A stretch of 64,000 nucleotides of DNA from positions 1 to 64,000 of the forward strand of contig CAVTOY010000004.1 of the NCBI GenBank assembly GCA_963736445.1. The letters are read 5' to 3'. The DNA comes from Thiosocius sp963736445 (GTDB lineage: Bacteria; Pseudomonadota; Gammaproteobacteria; Chromatiales; Chromatiaceae). The notes beneath the pieces were generated by a model. The model searched no databases, was not told where the DNA came from, and worked only from the letters and a program-made list of their open reading frames with translations. Positions 46,623 to 55,369 of the stretch are shown piece by piece. Position 1 is the first letter of the stretch; every line of letters starts with the position of its first letter. The translations under genes were made by a program, and so were the position numbers.

Positions 46623-48068
46623 ATGGAAGCCCTACTAGAACAGACCGTCAGGCGCTTTGCCGCACAGGTCCCGGCCGTGGACTTCTGGTCGCTGCGCCTG
46701 GTCAGCGAGCGCAAGGAATCGTTGGCGGTGCGCCAGGACGTCGTGCAACCGCCCGACACCCTGGCCACCCGAGGGGCCTTCATCACCGTCATCCAGGACG
46801 GCGGGACGGGATATGCCGCGACCAGTGATCTCAGTCCGTCCGGACTGCGCGGCGCGCTGCAGCGCGCCCGCGAGTGGGCGGTACTGACCGCCCCCTGGAG
46901 CCTGCTGAGCACGCAGGACCATCCGCGCTGCGCCCGAACCGGCGGCTACGAGACGCCGGTGGCCGAACCCTGGGAAGGGCTGTCGATCGCGGAGAAGATC
47001 GGCCAGCTCCAGGCAGCGAGCCATTCCTTGAAGATCGACGATCGCATCGTGGACTGGTGGGCCTGGCTGGTCTACCGGCGGATCGACACCCTGCTCGTCA
47101 GCGGCGACGGGGCGTGGATCGAGCAGCGATTCCACGTCATCGACCCGGGGCTGAAGGCGGTGGCCAACCTGGGGTCTCAGACCCAGATCCGCACCGGCGG
47201 CGGGGCGCGCGGTGCGCTCCAGGGTGGGCTGGAGAAGCTCAAGCCCACGGGATTCGCCGATCAGGGGCCGAGGGTGGCAGACGAGGCCTTGACGCTGCTG
47301 GAGGCCCCGGAGTGCCCGGCGGGCAGAATGGACCTGCTGCTGATGCCCAGTCAGATGGCGCTGCAGATCCACGAGAGCATCGGCCATCCGCTCGAGCTGG
47401 ATCGCATCCTGGGCGATGAACGCAACTATGCCGGGACGAGCTTTGTGACCCTGGACATGTTCGGTCACTATCGCTACGGGTCGACGCTGCTCAACGTGAC
47501 CTTCGATCCGGGTTGTGACGGCGAGGCGGCGCGCTACGGCTTCGACGATGACGGGACCCCGGCCGAGCGCGTCCACCTGATCCGCGACGGCCTGCTGCAG
47601 CGGCCACTCGGGGGTGCCAGCTCCCAGGCCCGCGCCGGCCTGACGGGGACGGCGAACGCGCGCGCCTGCGACTGGGATCGCCCGCCGATCGACCGCATGG
47701 CGAACCTCAACATCGAACCCGGCCAGGGTAGCCTCGCGGAGCTGGTCGCCGGCATCGAGCACGGTGTGCTGATGGACACCAACCGCTCCTGGTCGATCGA
47801 CGACAGCCGCAACAAGTTCCAGTTCGGTTGCGAGCTGGGTCGACTGATCGAGGACGGCGAGCTCAAAGGCGTGGTGCGCAATCCCAATTACCGCGGCATC
47901 TCGGCGACCTTCTGGCGCAGTCTCAGTGCGGTGGGTGCGCGGGCGAGCTTCGAGGTCCACGGTGTCACGAATTGCGGCAAGGGCGAACCCAACCAGATGA
48001 TTCACGTCGGTCATGCCTCCCCTCCCTGCGTATTCCGCGCAGTCCAGGTCTTCGGCGGAGGCGCCTGA
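46623..48068 (+). CDS. tldD: TldD metalloprotease subunit
   Basis: TldD with TldE forms a heterodimeric zinc metalloprotease that degrades unfolded or modified peptides (e.g. removal of microcin leader peptides in other bacteria). The 481-residue protein carries the zinc motif HESIGH (residues 250-255) and further metal-site sequences such as FDPGCDG. ATG 48068 of tldE overlaps its TGA, so the two are translationally coupled. There is no obvious peptide-modification cluster nearby. Confidence 0.92.
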   Translation: MEALLEQTVRRFAAQVPAVDFWSLRLVSERKESLAVRQDVVQPPDTLATRGAFITVIQDGGTGYAATSDLSPSGLRGALQRAREWAVLTAPWSLLSTQDHPRCARTGGYETPVAEPWEGLSIAEKIGQLQAASHSLKIDDRIVDWWAWLVYRRIDTLLVSGDGAWIEQRFHVIDPGLKAVANLGSQTQIRTGGGARGALQGGLEKLKPTGFADQGPRVADEALTLLEAPECPAGRMDLLLMPSQMALQIHESIGHPLELDRILGDERNYAGTSFVTLDMFGHYRYGSTLLNVTFDPGCDGEAARYGFDDDGTPAERVHLIRDGLLQRPLGGASSQARAGLTGTANARACDWDRPPIDRMANLNIEPGQGSLAELVAGIEHGVLMDTNRSWSIDDSRNKFQFGCELGRLIEDGELKGVVRNPNYRGISATFWRSLSAVGARASFEVHGVTNCGKGEPNQMIHVGHASPPCVFRAVQVFGGGA

Positions 48069-49384
48069 TGCAGGACTATTTCTTCACCCTGGCCGATGCG
48101 TTGCAGGCGCAGCTGCACGGCGCAGAGACGCTGCTGCTGGCGTTCGATGGTGAGGATTCCGACTTCATCCGGTTCAACCACGGAAAGGTCCGCCAGGCCG
48201 GCGGCGTCGCGCGGCGCAGTCTCGCCCTTGACCTGATCGAGGGGGATCGCCATGCCGCGGGCCGGGCCCAACTCGCCGGCAGCCTCGCGCAGGATCTGCC
48301 CCCGCTGCGTGATCTGCTCAACGATCTGCGTGGCCAGCGGGCACATCTGCCTGCCGATCCCTACCTCAATTTCGCCACCGATGGCCCGTCCGGGGAGATC
48401 CGCGTGGCGTCCGAACTCCCGACGCGCACACACGCCCTGGAGGCCATCATGGGCGCCTCCCAGGGGCTCGATCTGGTGGGGATCTGGGCCGCCGGGGCCA
48501 TCTACACGGGGTTTGCAAGCTCGCTGGGACAGCGCAACTGGCACGCCTGCGAGAGCTTCAACTTCGACTGGAGCTGCTACCACGCCGCGGACAAGGCGGT
48601 GAAGGTCAATTACGCCGGACTGCACTGGGATCCCGCAGCGCTGCAGATCCGCATGCAGGACGCGCGGGCAGAGCTTGAGGTCATGCAGCGGCCGCCCAGG
48701 ACCATCGCGCCCGGTCGATACCGGGTCTACCTCAGCCCTCGCGCGTTGCAGGAGGTGTTGGCAATGATGGCCTGGGGAGGCTTCGGTCTGAAGAGCCAGC
48801 GCACGGGTCAAAGCCCCTTGATTTTGATGCAAACCGAGGGGCAGCGCCTGGACCCGGCGGTGGACCTCAGCGAGCACCACGGTCGCGGTCTCGAGTCGCC
48901 GTTCACGCCCGAGGGCTTCGCCAAGCCAGCGCGAATCAGCCTGGTTGCCAACGGCGCCTACCGGGACTCGCTGGTAGGCGCGCGCAGCGCCCGTGAGTAC
49001 GGTGCACCTGTCAACGCTGCGGGCGAGTGGCCAGCCTCGCTCGACATGCAGCCAGGCAGCCTGGCTGCGAACGACGTGCTCGCTGCGTTGGATAGCGGTC
49101 TGTATGTCAACAACCTGTGGTACCTGAATTTTTCCGACCGCAATCAGGCCCGCATCACCGGCATGACCCGTTTCGCGTGCTTCTGGGTCGAGGGTGGCGA
49201 GATCCGTGCGCCGATCGACGTCATGCGTTTCGACGATTCCATTTTCCGCATGCTGGGCGAGAATCTGCTCGGCCTGACCCGCGAGCGGGAGCTGTTGCTC
49301 GATCCGGGCACCTACGGCGGACGCTCGAGTGATAGCGTCGAGTTGCCCGGCGCGCTGATCGAGGGCCTCGCGTTCACGCTCTAG
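48068..49384 (+). CDS. tldE: TldE/PmbA, partner of TldD
   Basis: This 438-residue member of the TldD/PmbA family lacks the HExxxH zinc motif, as expected for the non-catalytic TldE subunit. N-terminal FIRFNHGKVRQAG and C-terminal YVNNLWYLNFSDRNQARITGMTRFACFWVEGG are typical. It starts at ATG 48068 overlapping tldD. The 3' end overlaps the convergent DUF2953 gene by 11 bases. Confidence 0.9.
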   Translation: MQDYFFTLADALQAQLHGAETLLLAFDGEDSDFIRFNHGKVRQAGGVARRSLALDLIEGDRHAAGRAQLAGSLAQDLPPLRDLLNDLRGQRAHLPADPYLNFATDGPSGEIRVASELPTRTHALEAIMGASQGLDLVGIWAAGAIYTGFASSLGQRNWHACESFNFDWSCYHAADKAVKVNYAGLHWDPAALQIRMQDARAELEVMQRPPRTIAPGRYRVYLSPRALQEVLAMMAWGGFGLKSQRTGQSPLILMQTEGQRLDPAVDLSEHHGRGLESPFTPEGFAKPARISLVANGAYRDSLVGARSAREYGAPVNAAGEWPASLDMQPGSLAANDVLAALDSGLYVNNLWYLNFSDRNQARITGMTRFACFWVEGGEIRAPIDVMRFDDSIFRMLGENLLGLTRERELLLDPGTYGGRSSDSVELPGALIEGLAFTL

Positions 49385-50012
49385 CCCGCTTTGGTGCACG
49401 GGATCGCTGCACCATCAACCGCATGGCCCTGAATACCGGCGGCGAGAACAGGAAGCCGATGACCAGCGCGATGAGTCTGAGCGGCACGAACTGCACGCTC
49501 GCGCTGCTGTATCCCTGAAAGCGGGGACCGGAGAAGTCCGGCGTGACCTCGATGGAGACATTCGACGCCTTGCCGAGCGTGCGCCTGCCGAACAGGACCC
49601 GCAGCGGCGCGAGCACACCGGCGAGGCGCCCCGTATCCGCCGGGTCCTGCATGCCGATGACGAGCTCGACGCACAGACGGCGGGGCCGCAGTGCGCGCAG
49701 CACGTCGCGCAGAAACTGCACCAACCCCCGCAACAGTCCGCGGGTGCGCAGGATCGCGAGCACGTCGCGACGTCGCCGCACCGCTCCCCTGGCGCCGGAC
49801 ACGATAAACGCGCGCTTCTTGCGCCGGCGCTTCGACGGGGGTGCCGCTTTCCTGCGTCCCGGACGCAGGCGCATGCGCAAAAGTCCGAACATCCAGTAAA
49901 CGATCAGGCGACCCCGCCAACCATCGTCCTTCCTCAGCGCGTACACGAGGTTGACGGGCACGGCCAGCAGCAGGATCGTCAGGGCCAGTACCGCGCCGAT
50001 GATCGCCAACAT
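49374..50012 (-). CDS. DUF2953 membrane protein (YtfI-like)
   Basis: This 212-residue protein has an N-terminal membrane helix (about residues 3-24), a strongly basic middle (RRKAAPPSKRRRKKR) and a C-terminal hydrophobic segment (LRLIALVIGFLFSPP). IGMQDPADTGRLAGVLAPL matches the DUF2953 core. In Bacillus the DUF2953 gene ytfI sits next to ytfJ (gerW), the same order as here: the GerW-like gene ends 10 bases upstream. Function unknown in this organism. Confidence 0.8.
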   Translation of the reverse strand: MLAIIGAVLALTILLLAVPVNLVYALRKDDGWRGRLIVYWMFGLLRMRLRPGRRKAAPPSKRRRKKRAFIVSGARGAVRRRRDVLAILRTRGLLRGLVQFLRDVLRALRPRRLCVELVIGMQDPADTGRLAGVLAPLRVLFGRRTLGKASNVSIEVTPDFSGPRFQGYSSASVQFVPLRLIALVIGFLFSPPVFRAMRLMVQRSRAPKRARA

Positions 50013-50021
50013 CCCGGACCG

Positions 50022-50384
50022 TCAGTCGCTACTGGGCTCCTGCTTGTTGCGGGCGTTCAGGACCGTGGCCGCAAGGGACTCGACCATGGACGCCGTCGTG
50101 CCCTTGAGCGTCTCTACCTTCGCGCCCTCCGGACCGATGACAATGACGGCGATGGGCTTGATGCCCCCGCCACCTGCCGAGGCCCCGCCGCTACCCTCGC
50201 CTTTCATCAGGTCCTCGCTCTTCCCGCTCCCCGAGCCGACACCAAACCCGAAGCCGATGCTGACCAGAGGGATCAAGGTGTACTCCCCCACCTCGAGCGG
50301 CTCCCCGACAACGCGCTTGGTGTCCAGCGACGTCTCAATCTCGCGCAGCGCCGCCTGGATCATTTTCTCCACGTCTTGGGCCAT
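50022..50384 (-). CDS. GerW/YtfJ family protein
   Basis: This 120-residue cytoplasmic protein has a strong GGAGG ribosome site. An N-terminal helix is followed by VGEPLEVGEYTLIPLVSIGFGFG, a Gly/Ser-rich linker and GGGIKPIAVIVIGPEGAKVE, the pattern of the YtfJ/GerW family first known from spore formers. Non-sporulating bacteria also carry it, usually next to a DUF2953 gene, so a sporulation role is not implied. Confidence 0.85.
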   Translation of the reverse strand: MAQDVEKMIQAALREIETSLDTKRVVGEPLEVGEYTLIPLVSIGFGFGVGSGSGKSEDLMKGEGSGGASAGGGGIKPIAVIVIGPEGAKVETLKGTTASMVESLAATVLNARNKQEPSSD

Positions 50385-50499
50385 GCTAACTTGCCTCCGT
50401 AAATTGTTGTGATGTTCACCATTTATCCACTGCGAGGCCGCCGGGCAGCGCCGTGTTATGGCCGGTTACCGCAGTATATCGAGGCTCGAGGGCCCGGGA

Positions 50500-51147
50500 A
50501 TGACGAAGGACAAGCGCCGGAAGACCGGTGGCATGCTGAAGGGGCTCATCAAGACGGGCGGAAAAGTCGCGGACAGGGCCATCGACAAGGGCAGCGACCT
50601 GGCCAGCGCCATGATGGATCGGTCGGCCGCGTTGATCTCGAAGCTGTCGGACGACATCGGGAGCATGGCCGATCGCATCCTGACCATGGAGGAAAGGATC
50701 GGATTCATGGCAGACCGCATGGTCAAGACGGAGGACCTGATGGCCAGGCTGACCGCCACGATGGCCGGCAAGGAGCTCGAGCTACCCGCTGGCGAACCAA
50801 CCGGCAACGGCTCGTCGCAGACCCCGGTGCTCAGCCTGGGTGCCTCCGAGGTGTCTCGGGCATCGCCTCCGGATCTGCAGATCTCGGGCGATCCGGCGGT
50901 GTACCTGCTGCATGTGTCGACCAGCCCCCGGTTCGCAGAGGGTAGCACCGTGATCAGCAGGGTCACGACGCCGGAGGAGCTCGCAATCGCATGGCAACGG
51001 AGTCTGTCTGCGATTGCCGAGGCAGGCGACGGTTCAGCGGGGGCGCGGGATGAGCCGGTTCACGTCTCCGTTGCCGTGAAGTCCATCGACCAGGATCAAC
51101 GCGTATCGCTTCTGTCCAACAGCGTCGACCTGACCTTATCCAGCTAG
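50500..51147 (+). CDS. Unknown protein divergent from the GerW-like gene
   Basis: This is about 215 residues from the ATG at 50500 (a longer start at 50458 is possible). The N-terminus is very basic (MTKDKRRKTGGMLKG). A helical, probably coiled-coil segment follows (KLSDDIGSMADRILTMEERIGFMADRMVKTEDLM), then a Ser/Pro-rich linker and a C-terminal domain with alternating hydrophobic strands. No signal peptide or membrane helix. I do not recognise the family. Its position suggests a link to the GerW/DUF2953 pair. Confidence 0.65.
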   Translation: MTKDKRRKTGGMLKGLIKTGGKVADRAIDKGSDLASAMMDRSAALISKLSDDIGSMADRILTMEERIGFMADRMVKTEDLMARLTATMAGKELELPAGEPTGNGSSQTPVLSLGASEVSRASPPDLQISGDPAVYLLHVSTSPRFAEGSTVISRVTTPEELAIAWQRSLSAIAEAGDGSAGARDEPVHVSVAVKSIDQDQRVSLLSNSVDLTLSS

Positions 51148-51384
51148 CCGAATCCAGCCGTTGCCGCGCCGCTGGCGTCGCAGCCCTCAAAAGTCACAGA
51201 TTGGCGACCGTTCCATCGAAGGATTGGCGAAGCCAAGCCGGGGCACCGCTTATTGAGAATACGAGGCATTTGCCACCGACGCCTTGAATTCTTTTACCCT
51301 AAATTCTCTGATATATTTCAACGACGAAGCGCAAGGTTGCTGCAGGCGTTTTTCGACGCCGCATGACGCGCATCCCGGGAAAAA

Positions 51385-51402
51385 AGCCCCCGCGCGGGGG
51401 CT
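51385..51402 (-). terminator. 18-bp perfect GC palindrome with T-run on the minus strand
   Basis: AGCCCCCGCGCGGGGGCT is flanked on the left by AAAAAA (51380-51385), so a minus-strand transcript would show a stem followed by a U-run. No minus-strand gene reads into it. On the plus strand it lies 22 bases before the terC start, close to the ribosome site, and could hinder or modulate initiation. Confidence 0.5.
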
Positions 51403-51423
51403 GCTAACGCGCAGGAGCTTTCG

Positions 51424-52167
51424 ATGTTCGAGTGGATCACGAGTCCCGAGGCGTGGGTGGCATTGGCGACCCTTACGGCCCTGGAAATCGTACTGGGTAT
51501 CGACAACATCATCTTCATCTCCATCGTCGTCGGGAAGCTGCCCCCGGAACAGCGCAATGCGGCGCGCATCCAGGGGCTGGCCATGGCGATGATCATGCGC
51601 ATCCTGCTGCTGCTGTCGTTGGCCTGGATGATGCGGCTTACCAGCCCGCTGCTCACGATTTTCGAAAACGAGATCTCGGGTCGCGACCTGATCCTGATTG
51701 TCGGCGGTCTGTTCCTGCTGTGGAAAAGCACGCAGGAGATCTGGGAGAGCCTGGAGGGGGCCGAAGAAGGCGAGCACCAGGTCAAGGTGAGTGACAAATA
51801 CTGGCTCGTACTGGGTCAAATCGCCATCATCGATATCGTCTTTTCGCTGGATTCCGTCATCACCGCGGTCGGCATGGTCGACGACGTCGGCGTGATGGTC
51901 ACCGCCATCGTCATCGCTGTGGGTGTCATGATGTTTGCGGCCAAGAGTATCGGCGAATTCGTCGATGCCCATCCCAGCATCAAGATGCTGGCGCTGAGCT
52001 TCCTCATCCTGGTCGGTGTCGTGCTGATCGGCGAGGGCTGGGATATGCATATCCCGAAGGGCTATATCTACTTCGCGATGGCCTTCTCCTTCCTGGTCGA
52101 GATGATGAACATACGGATGCGGAAGAAACGCGCGCGGCCCGTCGTCCTGCACGGGCCCAAGGCATAG
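51424..52167 (+). CDS. TerC family integral membrane protein
   Basis: This 247-residue protein with seven to eight hydrophobic segments belongs to the TerC/Alx family linked to tellurite resistance and metal (Mn) export. EIVLGIDNIIFISI and IVFSLDSVITAVGM are the two acidic membrane signatures with conserved Asp. The basic C-terminal tail (RMRKKRARP) is cytoplasmic. AGGAGC is the ribosome site. I saw no match to the yybP-ykoY Mn riboswitch upstream. Confidence 0.92.
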   Translation: MFEWITSPEAWVALATLTALEIVLGIDNIIFISIVVGKLPPEQRNAARIQGLAMAMIMRILLLLSLAWMMRLTSPLLTIFENEISGRDLILIVGGLFLLWKSTQEIWESLEGAEEGEHQVKVSDKYWLVLGQIAIIDIVFSLDSVITAVGMVDDVGVMVTAIVIAVGVMMFAAKSIGEFVDAHPSIKMLALSFLILVGVVLIGEGWDMHIPKGYIYFAMAFSFLVEMMNIRMRKKRARPVVLHGPKA

Positions 52168-52302
52168 GTGGCGATCGGGGGCCGATGTACAGCGACCCCG
52201 GCATCGGCTCAGGGACTGACGGTCAGACGTGATACGCAGGCATTGTACTGTGCAGCACCAGGGGTGATAGCATCACCCGCTTGTCGTCGGACGGGAGGCC
52301 CA

Positions 52303-52500
52303 ATGAGCAGTCGCAAAGAGCGCGCCTATGAGGTACGTCAGCGAGAGGCGGGGCTGCGAAAGGTCTGCGTCTGGGTGCCTGAACGAGACGTTGAGCGGCT
52401 CAGGATCTACGCCGAAAGACTGCGCAAGGCGCCGGTGGTATCGACGGCAGTGCGCAAACCATCCACCCCGATAAGCGATACCGACCCATCCCTCACCTAG
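52303..52500 (+). CDS. Small conserved-looking protein
   Basis: This 65-residue protein starts at ATG 52303 with GGGAGG upstream, a good ribosome site. It is highly charged; KVCVWVPERDVERLRIYAERL resembles the short strand-helix segment of small ribbon-helix-helix-like proteins, so it may bind DNA. I cannot name the family. It is 135 bases after terC and 275 bases before nqrA. Confidence 0.65.
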   Translation: MSSRKERAYEVRQREAGLRKVCVWVPERDVERLRIYAERLRKAPVVSTAVRKPSTPISDTDPSLT

Positions 52501-52775
52501 CCTGGCCGCCAGCCGGGCGGGGGGCCACCTGCGGGTTTGCATTTGACTACGGCGGATGAATCTACAATTCTTGGGGTTGGAGAACACCGGCATGGACGAA
52601 ATGCTGTGCCCGGCACTCCTTCCTGAGCGTCCGCGGGGCGTGGTCTGACATACGCACCGCGACTCAGGCTGTCGCATCTTCTCTACCAATGGGGCTGCAC
52701 CACTTGGAAATCGGGCGACACACGCGCAGGAGCCAACCCGCACGATCTTCCTCGTCCCGGCGACCCTGGTCGGGA

Positions 52776-54140
52776 GTGCACAAGATCCGCCGCGGCCTGG
52801 ACCTGCCGATAGCCGGGGCGCCCGAGCCGGTGATCGAAGACGCCGCGCCTGTCACCCACGTGGCCATGCTCGCCGAGGACTTTCCCGGCCTCAAGCCGGG
52901 CATGGAGGTCCAGGTCGGCGACCAGGTTCGTCGCGGCCAGCGCCTATTGCATGACAAATCCGCGCCCGATGTGAGTTTCGCCTCTCCGGTGGCGGGACGG
53001 ATCAGCGCCATCAATCGTGGAGAGCGTCGCAGGCTGCTCTCCGTCGTGATCGAGGTCTCCCCGCACGAAGGCGCCGGCCAAGGTGCGGATACCAGCTTCG
53101 ACAGCTTTACCGCGGCGCCACCAGAAAAACTCAGCGGCGCCGATGTCAGCGCATTGCTCCTCGAGGCCGGGCTTTGGACCGCCTTCAGGACGCGTCCCTA
53201 CTCGAGGATTCCGCCACCCGGCTCGGCGCCGAGCGCCATCTTTGTCACGGCGATGGACACGCATCCACTGGCGCCCGATCCGGAGGTGGTGCTGCAAGGC
53301 CGCGAGGCGGACTTTGAACTAGGCCTATCGGTGGTCTCCCGCCTGACGCCCGGCTACACCTATCTCTGCACCCGCGCACGCACGCGCCTGCGCACGCCGG
53401 TGGGCAGCGACATCCGACACGAGCGGTTCGAAGGCCCACATCCGGCGGGCGTCCCCGGGACCCACATCCAAAAGGTGGAACCGGTGCACCGGGAAAAGAT
53501 CGTCTGGCATATCAGCTATCAGGACGTGGTCGCTATCGGCACGCTGTTTGCCACCGGCCACCTGGACAGCAGCCGCATCATCGCCCTCGCCGGCCCCGGC
53601 GTTCGCCGACCGCGCCTGGTGCGCACCCGCCTCGGGGCACGCATCAGCGAACTCCTCGTCGATGAACTCATGCCCGGCCGACAGCGCGTCATTGCCGGGT
53701 CGGTGCTGGGCGGGCACGCCGTCGATGGCGATACCACCGGTTACCTGGGGCGATACCACAACCAGATATCGGTGCTGCCAGAGGGCGACCACAGGGAGAT
53801 CCTCGGCTGGCTCAAACCCGGGGCGCGGATGTTCTCTGTGACCAACGCGTTTTGGTCTGCGCTGTTTCGCCCGCGCAGTTTCGAATTCAGCACCTCGACG
53901 AATGGCGACGCGCGGCCAATGGTGCCCATCGGCACTTACGAACAGGTGATGCCGATGGATATCGAAGCGACATTTTTGTTGCGTGCACTGATCGCCGGCG
54001 ACCTGGAACTGGCGGAGCAGTTGGGTTGCCTCGAGCTGGACGAGGAGGACGTGGCCCTGGCCACCTTTGTGTGTCCGGGCAAATACGAATACGGGCCGAT
54101 GCTGCGCAAAGTGCTCGAGCGCATACGCGAGGATCTGTAG
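52776..54140 (+). CDS. nqrA: Na+-translocating NADH:quinone reductase subunit A
   Basis: NqrA is the cytoplasmic, quinone-associated subunit of the sodium-pumping NADH:quinone oxidoreductase. From GTG 52776 the protein has 454 residues, in line with the family; it begins VHKIRRGLDLPIAG as expected. Typical blocks are DFPGLKPGMEVQVGDQV, VTAMDTHPLAPDPE, SVLGGHAVDG and the C-terminal FVCPGKYEYG. The stop overlaps the GTG start of nqrB by one base. First gene of a tight seven-gene operon. Confidence 0.96.
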   Translation: MHKIRRGLDLPIAGAPEPVIEDAAPVTHVAMLAEDFPGLKPGMEVQVGDQVRRGQRLLHDKSAPDVSFASPVAGRISAINRGERRRLLSVVIEVSPHEGAGQGADTSFDSFTAAPPEKLSGADVSALLLEAGLWTAFRTRPYSRIPPPGSAPSAIFVTAMDTHPLAPDPEVVLQGREADFELGLSVVSRLTPGYTYLCTRARTRLRTPVGSDIRHERFEGPHPAGVPGTHIQKVEPVHREKIVWHISYQDVVAIGTLFATGHLDSSRIIALAGPGVRRPRLVRTRLGARISELLVDELMPGRQRVIAGSVLGGHAVDGDTTGYLGRYHNQISVLPEGDHREILGWLKPGARMFSVTNAFWSALFRPRSFEFSTSTNGDARPMVPIGTYEQVMPMDIEATFLLRALIAGDLELAEQLGCLELDEEDVALATFVCPGKYEYGPMLRKVLERIREDL

Positions 54141-55369
54141 TGGGCGCCTTCCGCAGATTCCTCGATCACCAGGCCAGGCATTTCGATTCAGGCGGCCGAC
54201 TCGAGCGCTATCAGCCGCTGTGGGAGGCGTTGGATTCGTTCTTCTACACCTCGGGCAAGGTCACCCGCGGCAGCGTCCATCTGCGCGATGGTCTCGACCT
54301 CAAGCGCATGATGATCGTCGTCGTCATTGCGCTGATGCCCTGCGTGTTCTGGGGCATGTACAACGCGGGCCTGCAGGCCAACCTTGCGCTCGATCCGGGA
54401 CGCGCCGCGGAACTGATCGGCTGGCGCTACGCCCTCATCGATCTGTTCGGGGTCGGATACGATCCTGGCAGCGTGCTGGCCAACCTGGTTCACGGTGCGC
54501 TCTATTTCATCCCGCTCTACCTGGTGACCATGGTGGTCGGCGGCGCCTGGGAGGTGTTGTTCTCGATCGTGCGCAAACACCCCATCAACGAGGGCTTCTT
54601 CGTCACCGGCCTGATCTTCCCGCTGATCCTGCCGGCGACGACGCCACTGTGGCAGGCGGCTATCGGCATAACCTGGGGCGTGGTCATCGCCAAAGAGGTG
54701 TTCGGCGGCACCGGCATGAACTTTCTCAACCCCGCGCTGGTGGCCCGCGCCAGCCTGTTCTATTCCTACCCGATTCAGATCACCGGCGACCAGGTGTGGA
54801 CACCGCTCGCCCAGGGTTACTGGTACGACGGCTACAGCGGCGCCACCCCACTGACGCAGCTGAAACAGGACGCCCTGCCCTATGACAGCCTCGGGGTGTC
54901 CTGGTGGGATGCCTTTCTGGGCTTTGAACTGGGCTCCTTCGGTGAAACGTCGGCGGCCGCGTGCCTCATCGGTGCAGTGATCCTGCTCTACACGCGGGTC
55001 GCGTCGTGGCGTGTCATGGCCGGCGTCACTGTGGGGACGGTGATCATGGCATCGCTGTTGAACGTCATCGGCTCCGATACCAATCCGATGTTTGCGGTGC
55101 CCTTCTGGTGGCATTTCGTACTCGGCAGCTGGGCCTTTGCAACGGTCTACATGGTCACCGACCCTGTGACATCGGCATGGACCGAACGAGGTAAGTTGAT
55201 CTACGGCCTGATGATCGGCCTGCTGATCGTGCTGGTGCGCGTGGTCAACCCCGCATATCCGGAGTCGGTGATGCTGGTGATATTGTTCATGAACGTGTTC
55301 GCGCCACTGATCGATCACTATGTGGTGAAGGCAAATATCCGCAAGAGGCTGCGCCGCAGTGAAGGTTGA
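54140..55369 (+). CDS. nqrB: Na+-translocating NADH:quinone reductase subunit B
   Basis: The 409-residue polytopic membrane subunit carries covalent FMN and part of the sodium path. The FMN-attachment motif SGATPL has Thr236, the same position as in Vibrio. About ten membrane helices; KHPINEGFFVTGLIFPL and GGTGMNFLNPALVARA are conserved. GTG start at 54140. It overlaps nqrC by 11 bases. Confidence 0.96.
   Translation: MGAFRRFLDHQARHFDSGGRLERYQPLWEALDSFFYTSGKVTRGSVHLRDGLDLKRMMIVVVIALMPCVFWGMYNAGLQANLALDPGRAAELIGWRYALIDLFGVGYDPGSVLANLVHGALYFIPLYLVTMVVGGAWEVLFSIVRKHPINEGFFVTGLIFPLILPATTPLWQAAIGITWGVVIAKEVFGGTGMNFLNPALVARASLFYSYPIQITGDQVWTPLAQGYWYDGYSGATPLTQLKQDALPYDSLGVSWWDAFLGFELGSFGETSAAACLIGAVILLYTRVASWRVMAGVTVGTVIMASLLNVIGSDTNPMFAVPFWWHFVLGSWAFATVYMVTDPVTSAWTERGKLIYGLMIGLLIVLVRVVNPAYPESVMLVILFMNVFAPLIDHYVVKANIRKRLRRSEG

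Noticed and set aside
46635..48014. 459-codon open frame on the minus strand opposite tldD
   Set aside because: Antisense shadow of a GC-rich gene; tldD has the HESIGH motif and proper start, and the shadow has low-complexity Arg/Gln/Gly sequence with no family features.
48011..49399. 462-codon minus-strand frame opposite tldE
   Set aside because: Antisense shadow for the same reasons; tldE on the plus strand is clearly the real gene.
51148..51423. Possible Mn (yybP-ykoY) riboswitch upstream of terC
   Set aside because: The conserved helices and loop sequences of that riboswitch class are not present; only a simple GC palindrome is seen.
52520..52580. Possible nqr promoter (TTGACT ... TACAAT)
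   Set aside because: Spacing between the two hexamers is only 14 bases, too short for a normal sigma-70 promoter.
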